Assembly (NCBI GenBank): GCA_937903155.1
Contig: CALCZU010000051.1
Span: forward strand, 1-13,904
Length of the DNA stretch: 13,904 nt
Reading direction: 5' to 3'
Origin: an uncultured Bdellovibrionales bacterium
GTDB lineage: Bacteria; Bdellovibrionota; FAC87; UBA2466
Positions 6,082 to 13,307 of the stretch are shown in pieces (position 1 is the stretch's first letter; each line of letters opens with the position of its first letter). The notes under the pieces are model-generated. The model made no database searches and was not told the origin of the DNA. It saw nothing but the letters and a program-made list of their open reading frames with translations. Made by a program: the position numbers and the translations under genes.

Positions 6082-7607
6082 ACTCCATTATCGAATATCT
6101 AAAAGAGGATTCGATTGCGACTTCGATCGAAATTTCAGAAGAGTGCAAAAAAGGGATTGAGGCGACTCACAAGCAACTCGTTTTGATGCTCGAGCGTTCA
6201 ATTCCGATTTATGGGGTGAACACCGGATTTGGCGACAGCCTTTTTCGCTCGATTCCCCTTCAAAAAACAGCACAACTTCAAAATAACCTTGTGTCGTATT
6301 TAATGTGTGGCGTGGGAAAAAAAATTCCTCGAAGAGCTTCTAAGGCAACGACACTCTTCCGAATGATTTCTCTGACTCGCGGATACAGCGGCGTCAGTGT
6401 TGAGTTGGTCGAAGCGATTAAAGATTGCCTCGAAAGAGAATGGGTACCTGTCATTCCTTGCCAGGGATCTTTGGGAGCGAGCGGGGATTTAGTTCCGCTG
6501 GCTTACGTCGCCGCGATGTTGAGAGGCGACGGAGAAATCGAAACGCCCGAAGGCATTTTTGAAGCGAAAGAACTCTTTCAAAAATACAATAAAAAGCCTT
6601 ACGAATTTAAACCCAAAGAAGCTTTGGCGATCGTCAACGGTACCTCCACGATGTGCGGCATGGGGATCGAATGTCTTTTAGAAGCTGAATTTCTTGTGGA
6701 TATTGTTGCGACCGGAACGGCTTGGCTTTGTATGGGGCTGAAAGGTCGTACCGAAGCTTTTTCGCCGCTCATCAATGAAAAGGGAAAAATTCATTCAGGA
6801 CAAGCGGAAATCGCAAAAAAGATCAGAACCCTTTTGCAAGAAGAAGATTACTCGGTTCTTCCCATCACGCAGATTGATTCGACAAAAAATCTGACGAACG
6901 CTTTAGTGCAAGACCGCTATTCACTCCGATGCACCCCTCAAGTCATGGGCCCTGTCCTTGAAACGAATACTTTATTTAGAGGATGGCTTGAAGCCGAAAT
7001 CAATGGGGTCTCTGACAACCCTTTGATTGACGAGGAAGGCAATCTTGCAAACGGTGGCAATTTTTATGGTGGCTACTTAAGCCAAGGTTTAGATTATCTT
7101 AAAATTTCTTTAGGCCATGTGGCGGATTTAATCGACCGACAAGTCACTTACATTGTCGATGAAAAATCCAATCGCGGGTTGCCTGCAAATCTCGCGGCTT
7201 GGAATGAAATCCCCGAAGAAGACCGGTTTTTACATCACGGTTTAAAAGGCGTTCATCAAACGATTTCGGCGGTTACTTCTGAAATTTTGGCGAAGACGAT
7301 GCCGAATGGATCTTTTTCGCGTTCGAGTGAGTCGCACAACCAAGACAAGGTTAGCTTGGGGATGAGTGCCGCGATTCAAACTCAAGAGATTTTGGATTCG
7401 CTCTATTCGATCACCGCGATGTATTTAGTCTGCTTGACTCAAGCATTAGATATTCAAGGTAGGGAACTCAGAGGGAGTTCAAAAAACTTGTATGAATTTG
7501 TGAGAGGCCATGTGTCTTTTGTCGAAAAAGACAAATCACTTGGGTTTGCACTTCAAAAACTCGCAAAAGCACTCCGGGAGAGATCCCATCAGAAAGAACC
7601 CATATGA
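6036..7607 (+). CDS. Aromatic amino acid ammonia-lyase (TAL/PAL-like, HAL family)
   Basis: A 523-residue member of the MIO-dependent lyase family, here predicted to convert tyrosine or phenylalanine to p-coumarate or cinnamate plus ammonia. The MIO cofactor tripeptide is A148-S149-G150 in GSLGASGDLVPLA. Catalytic Tyr59 (IYGVNTGFG), Asn201 (NGTS) and Tyr295 (QDRYSLRCTPQ) are all present. The substrate-selectivity pair falls in LVSYLMCG: Tyr88-Leu89. By eye this aligns with His-Leu of Rhodobacter TAL and Phe-Leu of PAL, not with Ser-His of histidine lyases. The length equals bacterial HAL/TAL. The start is GTG at 6036 with a weak AAGG ahead, inside the preceding gene. No other histidine-catabolism gene is nearby; the neighbours point to starter-unit supply for an aryl polyene. 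Confidence 0.9.
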   Translation: MQKRSFHIDRSPISLDSIIEYLKEDSIATSIEISEECKKGIEATHKQLVLMLERSIPIYGVNTGFGDSLFRSIPLQKTAQLQNNLVSYLMCGVGKKIPRRASKATTLFRMISLTRGYSGVSVELVEAIKDCLEREWVPVIPCQGSLGASGDLVPLAYVAAMLRGDGEIETPEGIFEAKELFQKYNKKPYEFKPKEALAIVNGTSTMCGMGIECLLEAEFLVDIVATGTAWLCMGLKGRTEAFSPLINEKGKIHSGQAEIAKKIRTLLQEEDYSVLPITQIDSTKNLTNALVQDRYSLRCTPQVMGPVLETNTLFRGWLEAEINGVSDNPLIDEEGNLANGGNFYGGYLSQGLDYLKISLGHVADLIDRQVTYIVDEKSNRGLPANLAAWNEIPEEDRFLHHGLKGVHQTISAVTSEILAKTMPNGSFSRSSESHNQDKVSLGMSAAIQTQEILDSLYSITAMYLVCLTQALDIQGRELRGSSKNLYEFVRGHVSFVEKDKSLGFALQKLAKALRERSHQKEPI

Positions 7608-8791
7608 AAACGCATGAAATTGGAATCATCGGTGGTGGCCCCGGAGGAAGTACACTTGCTTCGTATTTAAGAAAAAAGGGATACGACGTTGCGATTTTTG
7701 AGAAAGAAGTTTTTCCCCGTTTTAGAATCGGAGAATCGCTTCTTCCATGCTCGATGCAGATTTTAAAAGAAACAGGGGTCTATCCCAAAATCGATAGCGG
7801 AAAATATATCCGTAAGTTCGGTGCGCAGTTTTTAGATCACCGAACGAATGAGAGAATTCTTTTTAATTTCGGTGACAGCCCTTTTCCCGAACATCAAATG
7901 GCGTTTGAGGTTGAACGTGCCCTTTTCGACCAAGATCTTCTCGACCATGCCAAAGAATTAGGAACGCATGTCTATTTGCCTCTCAGAGTCGAAGACATCG
8001 AAGAAAACGATGATCACATCGTCGTTAAAACCAATGAAGAAAATTTTCAGGTGAAGTATCTCGCGGACGCTTCGGGAAGAATTGCATTTTTGGGAAACAA
8101 GAAAAAAATGCGTCAGCCCAATGTGGATCTTATCAATAACATCGCCGTTTTTTCACACTTCGAAGGTGTGACTCGAGGGGAGGGGATTCGCGCTGGGGAT
8201 ATTTTGATTTCAGTCCTCCCAAATCAAGCCTGGGCTTGGACGATTCCGTTTCAAGGGAATAAAACGAGTATTGGGATTGTCACCAACACCCAAAATCTGC
8301 CTAAGAATACAAGCTTCGAAGAGTTTTTGGATGTTCAATTAAATTCGAGTCCCATCTTTAGAGAAATGCTCGCAAACGGAAAAAGAATTGCTGAGGTTCA
8401 AGCGATTTCAAATTATTCCCACACTTGCGAATCGATGGTCGGCAATCGTTGGTTGCAAGTCGGAGATGCTGCAGCCTTTTTAGATCCGATTTTTTCCTCG
8501 GGTGCCCACGTATCAATGTACACAGCGAAACTGGCGTCGGAAGTGATTGATAAAGCTTTTAAATCGAACTTAAGCCTTTTAGAGAAAGACTTAGGGGGCG
8601 CTTACCAAGAAACCGTACGCAAAGGTGTCACGCGCTTTCATAAATTGATTCGCCTTTTCTATGATACAGATTTCATCAAAGACACGAAGAAGATTTTGAG
8701 TCTAAAAATGTCGCGAGATGCGTTTACCTCTGCGGTCGCAGGCGATGTTTGGAATGATGACAATGTCATCTTCCGTATGGGAAATCTTTGA
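7604..8791 (+). CDS. FAD-dependent halogenase-like oxidoreductase
   Basis: A 395-residue flavoprotein of the tryptophan-halogenase / FAD-dependent monooxygenase group. The dinucleotide motif GGGPGG (10-15) ends its first strand, with E33 closing the second. RFRIGESLLP (39-48) and VGDAAAFLDP (286-295) are FAD-contact motifs. Halogenase hallmarks are W210-x-W212-x-I214-P215 (WAWTIP) and F292-x-D-P-x-x-S-x-G300. K71 in KFGAQF lies where phenolic halogenases have their catalytic Lys, by eye. It could halogenate the aryl ring, as proposed for brominated xanthomonadins, or hydroxylate it, as flavoproteins of flexirubin loci may; sequence alone cannot decide. It overlaps the lyase gene by 4 bases (ATGA) and abuts the ligase gene through TGATG. 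No flavin reductase is nearby, so reduced FAD would come from elsewhere. Confidence 0.82.
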   Translation: MKTHEIGIIGGGPGGSTLASYLRKKGYDVAIFEKEVFPRFRIGESLLPCSMQILKETGVYPKIDSGKYIRKFGAQFLDHRTNERILFNFGDSPFPEHQMAFEVERALFDQDLLDHAKELGTHVYLPLRVEDIEENDDHIVVKTNEENFQVKYLADASGRIAFLGNKKKMRQPNVDLINNIAVFSHFEGVTRGEGIRAGDILISVLPNQAWAWTIPFQGNKTSIGIVTNTQNLPKNTSFEEFLDVQLNSSPIFREMLANGKRIAEVQAISNYSHTCESMVGNRWLQVGDAAAFLDPIFSSGAHVSMYTAKLASEVIDKAFKSNLSLLEKDLGGAYQETVRKGVTRFHKLIRLFYDTDFIKDTKKILSLKMSRDAFTSAVAGDVWNDDNVIFRMGNL

Positions 8792-10023
8792 TGCCCATCC
8801 AGATTTGGAGGGGCCATCACGGTCCTGAGATTTCGAGTCTCATCGAAGAAGCTTGGAAAAAAGAAGAGCTTCTGATTCTTTGTCCGCCACTTTGGGACAG
8901 TTTTGAGTTTTCGTTCCTTCTTCCCAAAGGAGAAATCCAGTTCGTAGGAGATTGGGAGCATACGCCTCAAGGAATTGTGTCTGGAAACGAGGAGTATCCC
9001 GAAAAGCCCGTTTACGGAATTTTTTCGACGGGGACGACCGGAAGAAAGCTCGTCCTTTACTCAAAAAAAAATATCGAAACTTCGTTGAATGCGATTCTTT
9101 CGCTTTTCGATGAGACTCGCTATTCGAAGATCTTTTCTTACCCTCAGCCCTTTCATACCTTTGGATTGATCTTAGGTTATTGCCATGCATTTCTGCGAGA
9201 TAAAAAATTAGTCATTCCTCAGGGGAAATACTCTGCCGAGGCTCACGAATGGTGGTGTCGCGAATCCTCCAGAGAGCTTTTTACCTTGGGGACACCGACG
9301 CATTTTAAAGATCTGATTGATTTTGTCGAATCTAACTCGCTTTCTCCGAGACCTACTTATTCGTCGATTATTGGAGCGGCGAGAGTTGAAAAAGATCTAT
9401 GGGAAAAGTGCCAAGACGTTTTAAAGATCGAAGCTCCTAGCATTGGGTATGGAGCGACCGAAGCTTCTCCGGGAATTACGCATCTCGCGCCCGGGAAAGC
9501 GCCTATAGAGGACGGTGAGGTGGGAGAGTACTTATCTCACATTGAAGTAGAAAATCAGCCCAATGGATTTGAATTTTCGGGTTCCGCCGTTTGTCTCGCG
9601 ATGATTCACCAAAGCGAGTTAGAGTTTCCGAAGAAAATTTTTATTAAGGATATCTTAGAAAAACGAAGCGATGGAGTTTTGGTTTACAAAGGACGCGCGG
9701 ATTTAGTTTTAAATCGGGGAGGGGAAAAATTCGCCCTCGAAGAGATTGAGAACTATCTCAAATCTGAAATGGATCTGGATTCTGTTTGCGTTTCTCTCTC
9801 GGACTCGCGACTCGGGGAAGAGCTAGGGATTTTAGTGCGAAACCCTTCTCCTTCAAAGCAAGGTGTGTATCGCTTATTGAAAACGCGCTATGGACGAGAT
9901 TTCAATGAACGGTATTTTCAGGTGGCCGAAGAATTTCCGATCAATGCGAGTTCTAAAATTGATCGCAAGGCTTGTAAAAAATGGATGGAGAGACAAATTG
10001 AAGCTACCCCTCTCAACCACTGA
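8791..10023 (+). CDS. AMP-forming acyl-CoA/acyl-ACP ligase (ApeH-like)
   Basis: A 410-residue ANL-superfamily adenylating enzyme, predicted to activate the aryl acid with ATP and load it on CoA or directly on the carrier protein. Motifs in order: phosphate loop STGTTGRK (79-86), GYGATE (219-224), Asp287 in FIKDILEKR, hinge GRADLVLNRGGEKF (301-314), and C-terminal catalytic Lys389 in NASSKIDRK. It is about 100 residues shorter than typical acyl-CoA ligases, mainly at the N-terminus, as in ApeH-type enzymes. The ATG overlaps the previous stop by one base (TGATG), with GGGAAA upstream; a TTG one codon earlier is less likely. Next to the lyase, it is best explained as the coumarate or cinnamate activating step. 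Its 3' end overlaps the next gene by 26 bases. Confidence 0.88.
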   Translation: MPIQIWRGHHGPEISSLIEEAWKKEELLILCPPLWDSFEFSFLLPKGEIQFVGDWEHTPQGIVSGNEEYPEKPVYGIFSTGTTGRKLVLYSKKNIETSLNAILSLFDETRYSKIFSYPQPFHTFGLILGYCHAFLRDKKLVIPQGKYSAEAHEWWCRESSRELFTLGTPTHFKDLIDFVESNSLSPRPTYSSIIGAARVEKDLWEKCQDVLKIEAPSIGYGATEASPGITHLAPGKAPIEDGEVGEYLSHIEVENQPNGFEFSGSAVCLAMIHQSELEFPKKIFIKDILEKRSDGVLVYKGRADLVLNRGGEKFALEEIENYLKSEMDLDSVCVSLSDSRLGEELGILVRNPSPSKQGVYRLLKTRYGRDFNERYFQVAEEFPINASSKIDRKACKKWMERQIEATPLNH

Positions 10024-10435
10024 GCTCTTAGAGTATCTTCCTCACAAACCCCCCATGGTTTGGATTGACGAGGTCGTCGAGTTTTCGGATTCGCAGATTG
10101 TTTGCTCGGTGAGTTTAAAAAGCGATGCACATTATTTCTCGCACGAAGGGATTAGACCTTCTTCTTTTATCGAGTTTATGGCGCAAGGATATGCTTTTGG
10201 ATCGATCGCACGAAATCTTTTCCAATCATCCACCCAAAAAGTTTCGAAAGCCTTTTTGGTCGGAGTGACTCAAGCAAAGTTCGAGGAGCCGTCAAAACTT
10301 CCTCGAACTGGAACGCTTGAAGTAAAACTCGAAACGGAACGGACCATGCTGCCCATCATCCTTTTCAAGGGCATGGTCTTCGATGAAAATGACAGACTCC
10401 TCGCCGAAGCCCGCCTCAAAGTCTATACGGATTGA
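9998..10435 (+). CDS. ApeP-like hot-dog dehydratase
   Basis: A 145-residue single hot-dog protein of the ApeP/FabZ-like group, the last gene of the cluster. LPHKPPMVWIDEVVEF (14-29) is the usual N-terminal hot-dog signature. HEGIRPSSFIEFMAQGYA supplies candidate catalytic His49 and Glu59, with the AQ of the central helix; the loop between them is shorter than in FabZ. I chose the TTG at 9998 because GGAG (9987-9990) lies 7 bases ahead and the family motif begins about 14 residues in. Longer readings from 9890 only extend through the ligase gene in another frame. It overlaps the ligase by 26 bases. It probably pairs with the ApeI-like protein at 4031-4399, as ApeI and ApeP form a heterocomplex in E. 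coli. Confidence 0.8.
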   Translation: MKLPLSTTELLEYLPHKPPMVWIDEVVEFSDSQIVCSVSLKSDAHYFSHEGIRPSSFIEFMAQGYAFGSIARNLFQSSTQKVSKAFLVGVTQAKFEEPSKLPRTGTLEVKLETERTMLPIILFKGMVFDENDRLLAEARLKVYTD

Positions 10436-10439
10436 GCTA

Positions 10440-10466
10440 CGTCGTTGCTTCGCTCCTCGCATGACG
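10440..10466. repeat. REP-like palindromic element
   Basis: In the short gap after the cluster, CGTCG...TGC pairs with GCA...TGACG around a 10-base loop with one bulged T. Read on the minus strand it contains GCGAGGAGCGAAGCAACGAC, the core of a widespread intergenic repeat type (GTCATTGCGAGGAGCGAAGC-like) that I recall from many bacterial genomes. No T-run follows, so it is not an ordinary terminator. A single copy is visible in this window. Confidence 0.5.
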
Positions 10467-10488
10467 GGCTTCGTGATAGAATAATAAA

Positions 10489-11151
10489 ATGCTCACCACC
10501 GCCTGGCCATTACCTCAACTTGAAATTGAATTGAAGTATCTTTTGATGGGGGTTGAGAGCTACGAAAAACTTCTCGAAGTGACTGAGTCTCAGATTATTT
10601 CGAATGAAACTTTTACGACGTATTATCTCGACACGAAGAAAAAACACTTAAAGGACGCGGGCTTTAACTTTCGCATGCGATTAGGGGATGAGAAGGCGAA
10701 GATGACCCTGAAATTTGCGACGGTTTTGCATTGGGACGGAGAATCCTCACCAAAAATGCGGTGGGAGCTCGAGGATGAGGTCGATAGAACGCTCGCCAAG
10801 CAGTTAGTGGAAGGAAAAGGAGACCTTTCAAAGTTTCAAAATCGGGGGGCTTTGATGCTTCAAGCGAATTTGCCCGATTCGAAGCTTTCGAACCTCAAAG
10901 TTTTAGGGCAACTCGACATCCAAAGACATACCGTGAAATGGGAAAAGGGGATTGTTTTGGAAGTGGATCGTTTTGAAATTGCAGGCGAAACCATTTACGA
11001 AATCGAAATTGAAGTGAAGAACCAAGATCCAGATTCTGTTCATGAAGCCTTTACCGCACAATTGGAAAAATGGAAGATTCCCTATCGCGACACCACGACT
11101 TCAAAAAGAAGCCGTCTATTTGCTTCTTTGGGCAAAAGCAAGAATCCTTGA
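10489..11151 (+). CDS. CYTH domain protein (triphosphate tunnel metalloenzyme)
   Basis: A 220-residue CYTH-domain protein of the superfamily that includes class IV adenylate cyclases, thiamine triphosphatases and tripolyphosphatases, acting on triphosphate substrates with a divalent metal. The signature ExExK is E12-I-E14-L-K16 (LEIELKYLL). Further tunnel residues follow: YYLDT (about 45-49), RMRLGDEKAKMTLK, WELEDEV, LEVDRFE, YEIEIEVK and the C-terminal KRSRLF. It appears complete. Which triphosphate it hydrolyses cannot be told from sequence. The ATG has no strong ribosome site. It follows the palindromic element after the cluster and precedes a pseudouridine synthase gene by 26 bases, so the two may be co-transcribed. 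I see no functional link to the cluster. Confidence 0.82.
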   Translation: MLTTAWPLPQLEIELKYLLMGVESYEKLLEVTESQIISNETFTTYYLDTKKKHLKDAGFNFRMRLGDEKAKMTLKFATVLHWDGESSPKMRWELEDEVDRTLAKQLVEGKGDLSKFQNRGALMLQANLPDSKLSNLKVLGQLDIQRHTVKWEKGIVLEVDRFEIAGETIYEIEIEVKNQDPDSVHEAFTAQLEKWKIPYRDTTTSKRSRLFASLGKSKNP

Positions 11152-11177
11152 GCCGACTTGTAAGTCTTTGAAAGCTC

Positions 11178-11855
11178 GTGTACATACTGCCCACTTTGAA
11201 TATCTTATTTGAAAACGAAAATTTCTTCCTCCTCGATAAACCTGCGGGCCAGTTGTCCATTCCGGGGAGATTTGACGACCTTTTAACCTCCGAATCACTT
11301 CTCAATCTTTTGACGGAGAAATTGAAACGAAAAGTTTTTGTGGTTCACCGACTGGATAGGGAAGTGTCGGGCCTCATTTTATTTGCGAAGAACCCCCATG
11401 CGCATATGACCGCAAGCCAGTGGTTTGAAAATCGCACGGTCGTCAAAAAATATGAAGCGCTGACCGAACTTCAAACCGATGCTTGGCCAGAACCTCATTC
11501 AAAATACCACTGGGAAAGTTTCTTACTCAAAGGTAAAAAGCGAGCTTACGAAAAACCCTTCGGCAAGAAGTCTGTCACCGAGGCAGAGTTTATTGGCGGC
11601 GAAAAGTTTAAAGAAGCAACCGTCGGGCGTTGGCTTCTCGAACCCAAAACAGGACGTTCTCACCAACTGCGTTTTGAACTCTTTAAACACTTTTTTCCGA
11701 TTTTGGGCGACGAGTTATATGGCGCAAAGACGCCGTTTCCGAGCGGAATTGCTCTCAGAGCGATCTCGTTAGATTTTAGCAAATGTTCTCAATCTTCCAA
11801 TTTGGGTTTGAAACCAAATTACAGCGTTGCATCCAACTTCCAGAAGATGATTTGA
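11178..11855 (+). CDS. RluA-family pseudouridine synthase
   Basis: A 225-residue pseudouridine synthase of the RluA family, isomerising uridine in rRNA or tRNA. The catalytic block is HRLDREVSGLILFAK, with Asp60 as nucleophile. KTGRSHQLRFEL (157-168) is the second family motif and GDELYG the third. FENENFFLLDKPAGQLS is the usual N-terminal motif. There is no S4 RNA-binding domain ahead of the catalytic domain, which resembles the shorter RluA/TruC-type members. The start is a GTG at 11178 with only a weak GAAAG ahead; a TTG at 11196 is a less likely alternative. The exact target base cannot be assigned. Confidence 0.85.
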   Translation: MYILPTLNILFENENFFLLDKPAGQLSIPGRFDDLLTSESLLNLLTEKLKRKVFVVHRLDREVSGLILFAKNPHAHMTASQWFENRTVVKKYEALTELQTDAWPEPHSKYHWESFLLKGKKRAYEKPFGKKSVTEAEFIGGEKFKEATVGRWLLEPKTGRSHQLRFELFKHFFPILGDELYGAKTPFPSGIALRAISLDFSKCSQSSNLGLKPNYSVASNFQKMI

Positions 11856-11863
11856 CGGAAAAA

Positions 11864-11892
11864 TTGGTAAATACCTAAAACTTAGGTATATT
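11864..11892 (+). promoter_or_regulatory. Promoter of the glutamate-cysteine ligase gene
   Basis: TTGGTA (11864-11869, 4 of 6) and TATATT (11887-11892, 5 of 6) are spaced by exactly 17 bases. The predicted start falls at 11899-11900, on or next to the A of the ATG, and no Shine-Dalgarno is present, so the mRNA would be leaderless. Confidence 0.55.
11871..11889. promoter_or_regulatory. Perfect inverted repeat, putative operator
   Basis: ATACCTAA-AAC-TTAGGTAT is a perfect 8-bp palindrome with a 3-base centre. It fills the spacer between the -35 and -10 boxes and overlaps the -10, the position expected for a repressor site. It could instead be a weak AT-rich terminator hairpin for the upstream gene, since ATTTT follows, but the promoter geometry favours an operator. 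Confidence 0.5.
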
Positions 11893-11899
11893 TTGCAGA

Positions 11900-13222
11900 A
11901 TGTCTTCTGTGAAAGCAAAATCACATACCGCGTGGATCGCAGAACTCTTTCGTTCGAGCGCTCGCGCATTAGAAGATAGAAAAATTGGAATTGAAATCGA
12001 GCGCATTGCGATGTGGCCGGATAAGACGTCCTTTTCTTATTCCGATAAAGCGCATCCCGGGGCCTCAACACTTTTAAAAAATCTTTCGAAAAAACATATT
12101 TGGCCGATTATTACAAATACTGAAGGCAATCCTTTGGGGCTCACTTCAACCCACGGAAAAGTTTCGCTCGAGCCGGGAAGCCAGGTCGAGCTTTCAACCG
12201 ATCCGCTTAAAGATATTTTTCAGGTTCAAAAAGAAGTCGACGCTTTTGAAAAGAAGGTCACTTCCATTACCGACGAGTGGGGACTTCTGTGGCTGACTCT
12301 GGGCTCGGATCCAATTCATGCAGTGAAAGAAATTGAGCTGATTCCTTCTGAACGGTACGGGATCATGACAGAGTATTTCGAAAAGCGTTCGCGTCTAGGG
12401 ACTTCGATGATGCGACGGACGGCTTCTGTTCAAATTAATCTCGATTACACGAGTGAAAAAGAAGCCATTGAAATGTTGAGAGCGAGTCTTTTGGCGTCTC
12501 CGATTTCGTATGCACTTTTTGGGAACTCTCCTTTTATTGATGGCAAGCCTTCGGGATACGTTTCGTACCGACATCAGATATGGCTTGAAACCGATCCAAA
12601 TCGCACGGGAATGTTCCAAGAGGCGTTTGCCAAAGATTTTAGTTTTGAAAAGCTTGCAGAATATCTTTGGAACGAGCCTTTGATGTTCGTTCAAGACAAG
12701 AAGAAGCAGTATGTCGCTGCCGATGGCCAAACACTCTATGATATTGAAGCCGGTAAGCTCGAAGGGGTTGTCTTGGATGACACCAATCAATGGAATGCAA
12801 TCCGGCAGTTATTCACCGACAGTCGGTTAAAGCCAGGTTATGTCGAGATTCGTTCGGTCGATAATCTTTCTCCTGCCGATCGCTATGCTTGCACGGCGTT
12901 TTGGGTGGGGCTGATGTACGATGAAACGGCCCGCAAACTTTGCTTTGAGCTCTTAGGCCAATACGATGACAAGCAAAGGCGAGAACTGAGCCTTGCGATT
13001 GCAAAAGATGGCCTTTTGGCAAAAAGTTCCATTCCGGTACTCGAGATCTGTAAGAAACTTTTCGAAGCTTCGAAAGCTTCTTTAGTAAACCGGGGTCTGG
13101 GCGAAGAAGCCTTTTTGAAACCTCTAGAAACCATCATCGACTCTAGAATGAATCCCGGTCAAAAAGCGCTCAAGCTTTGGAACGGCGATCTCTCCAAGAC
13201 GCTTACGGACAACCGATTTTAA
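11900..13222 (+). CDS. gshA: Glutamate-cysteine ligase, plant/alphaproteobacterial type (GCS2)
   Basis: A 440-residue ATP-dependent ligase joining L-glutamate and L-cysteine through the gamma-carboxyl, the first step of glutathione synthesis in the cytosol. Diagnostic motifs: IGIEIER (29-35), SLEPGSQVELS (89-99), ERYGIMTEYF (151-160), and MMRRTASVQINLDY (170-183), which closely resembles the RT-C/S-TVQVNLD block of plant-type enzymes. The length fits that type (about 440-460). No glutathione synthetase gene is in the window. It has its own promoter with a palindrome between the -35 and -10 boxes and seems to be translated from a leaderless mRNA. The C-terminal half (PGYVEIRSVDNLSPADRY) also fits the family. 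Confidence 0.9.
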   Translation: MSSVKAKSHTAWIAELFRSSARALEDRKIGIEIERIAMWPDKTSFSYSDKAHPGASTLLKNLSKKHIWPIITNTEGNPLGLTSTHGKVSLEPGSQVELSTDPLKDIFQVQKEVDAFEKKVTSITDEWGLLWLTLGSDPIHAVKEIELIPSERYGIMTEYFEKRSRLGTSMMRRTASVQINLDYTSEKEAIEMLRASLLASPISYALFGNSPFIDGKPSGYVSYRHQIWLETDPNRTGMFQEAFAKDFSFEKLAEYLWNEPLMFVQDKKKQYVAADGQTLYDIEAGKLEGVVLDDTNQWNAIRQLFTDSRLKPGYVEIRSVDNLSPADRYACTAFWVGLMYDETARKLCFELLGQYDDKQRRELSLAIAKDGLLAKSSIPVLEICKKLFEASKASLVNRGLGEEAFLKPLETIIDSRMNPGQKALKLWNGDLSKTLTDNRF

Positions 13223-13230
13223 GAGCTGTT

Positions 13231-13260
13231 GAGGCACCAGTCTCATCCTGGCACTGACTC
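13231..13260. repeat. Imperfect hairpin after gshA, possible REP-like element or terminator
   Basis: Read on the minus strand, GTGCCAG and CTGGTGC (7 bp with two wobbles) flank the loop GATGAGA, with an outer GAG/CTC pair and a TCA bulge. It begins 9 bases after the gshA stop. The sequence recalls GTCAGGCACC-type intergenic palindromes. On the plus strand the stem has two mismatches and there is no immediate T-run, so a terminator role is weak. Confidence 0.35.
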
Positions 13261-13307
13261 CAAATTAAAATTTTTCTAAGACTCAAGCCTAAAATCTGAA
13301 AATTTCG

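Noticed and set aside
6036..7607. Histidine utilisation gene hutH
   Set aside because: The selectivity pair is Tyr-Leu rather than Ser-His, and no hutU/I/G-type gene is adjacent; the neighbours are polyene biosynthesis genes.
9890..9997. N-terminal extension of the last dehydratase from an upstream ATG
   Set aside because: These codons are the ligase C-terminus (including its catalytic Lys region) read in another frame; a good GGAG and the family motif support the TTG at 9998.
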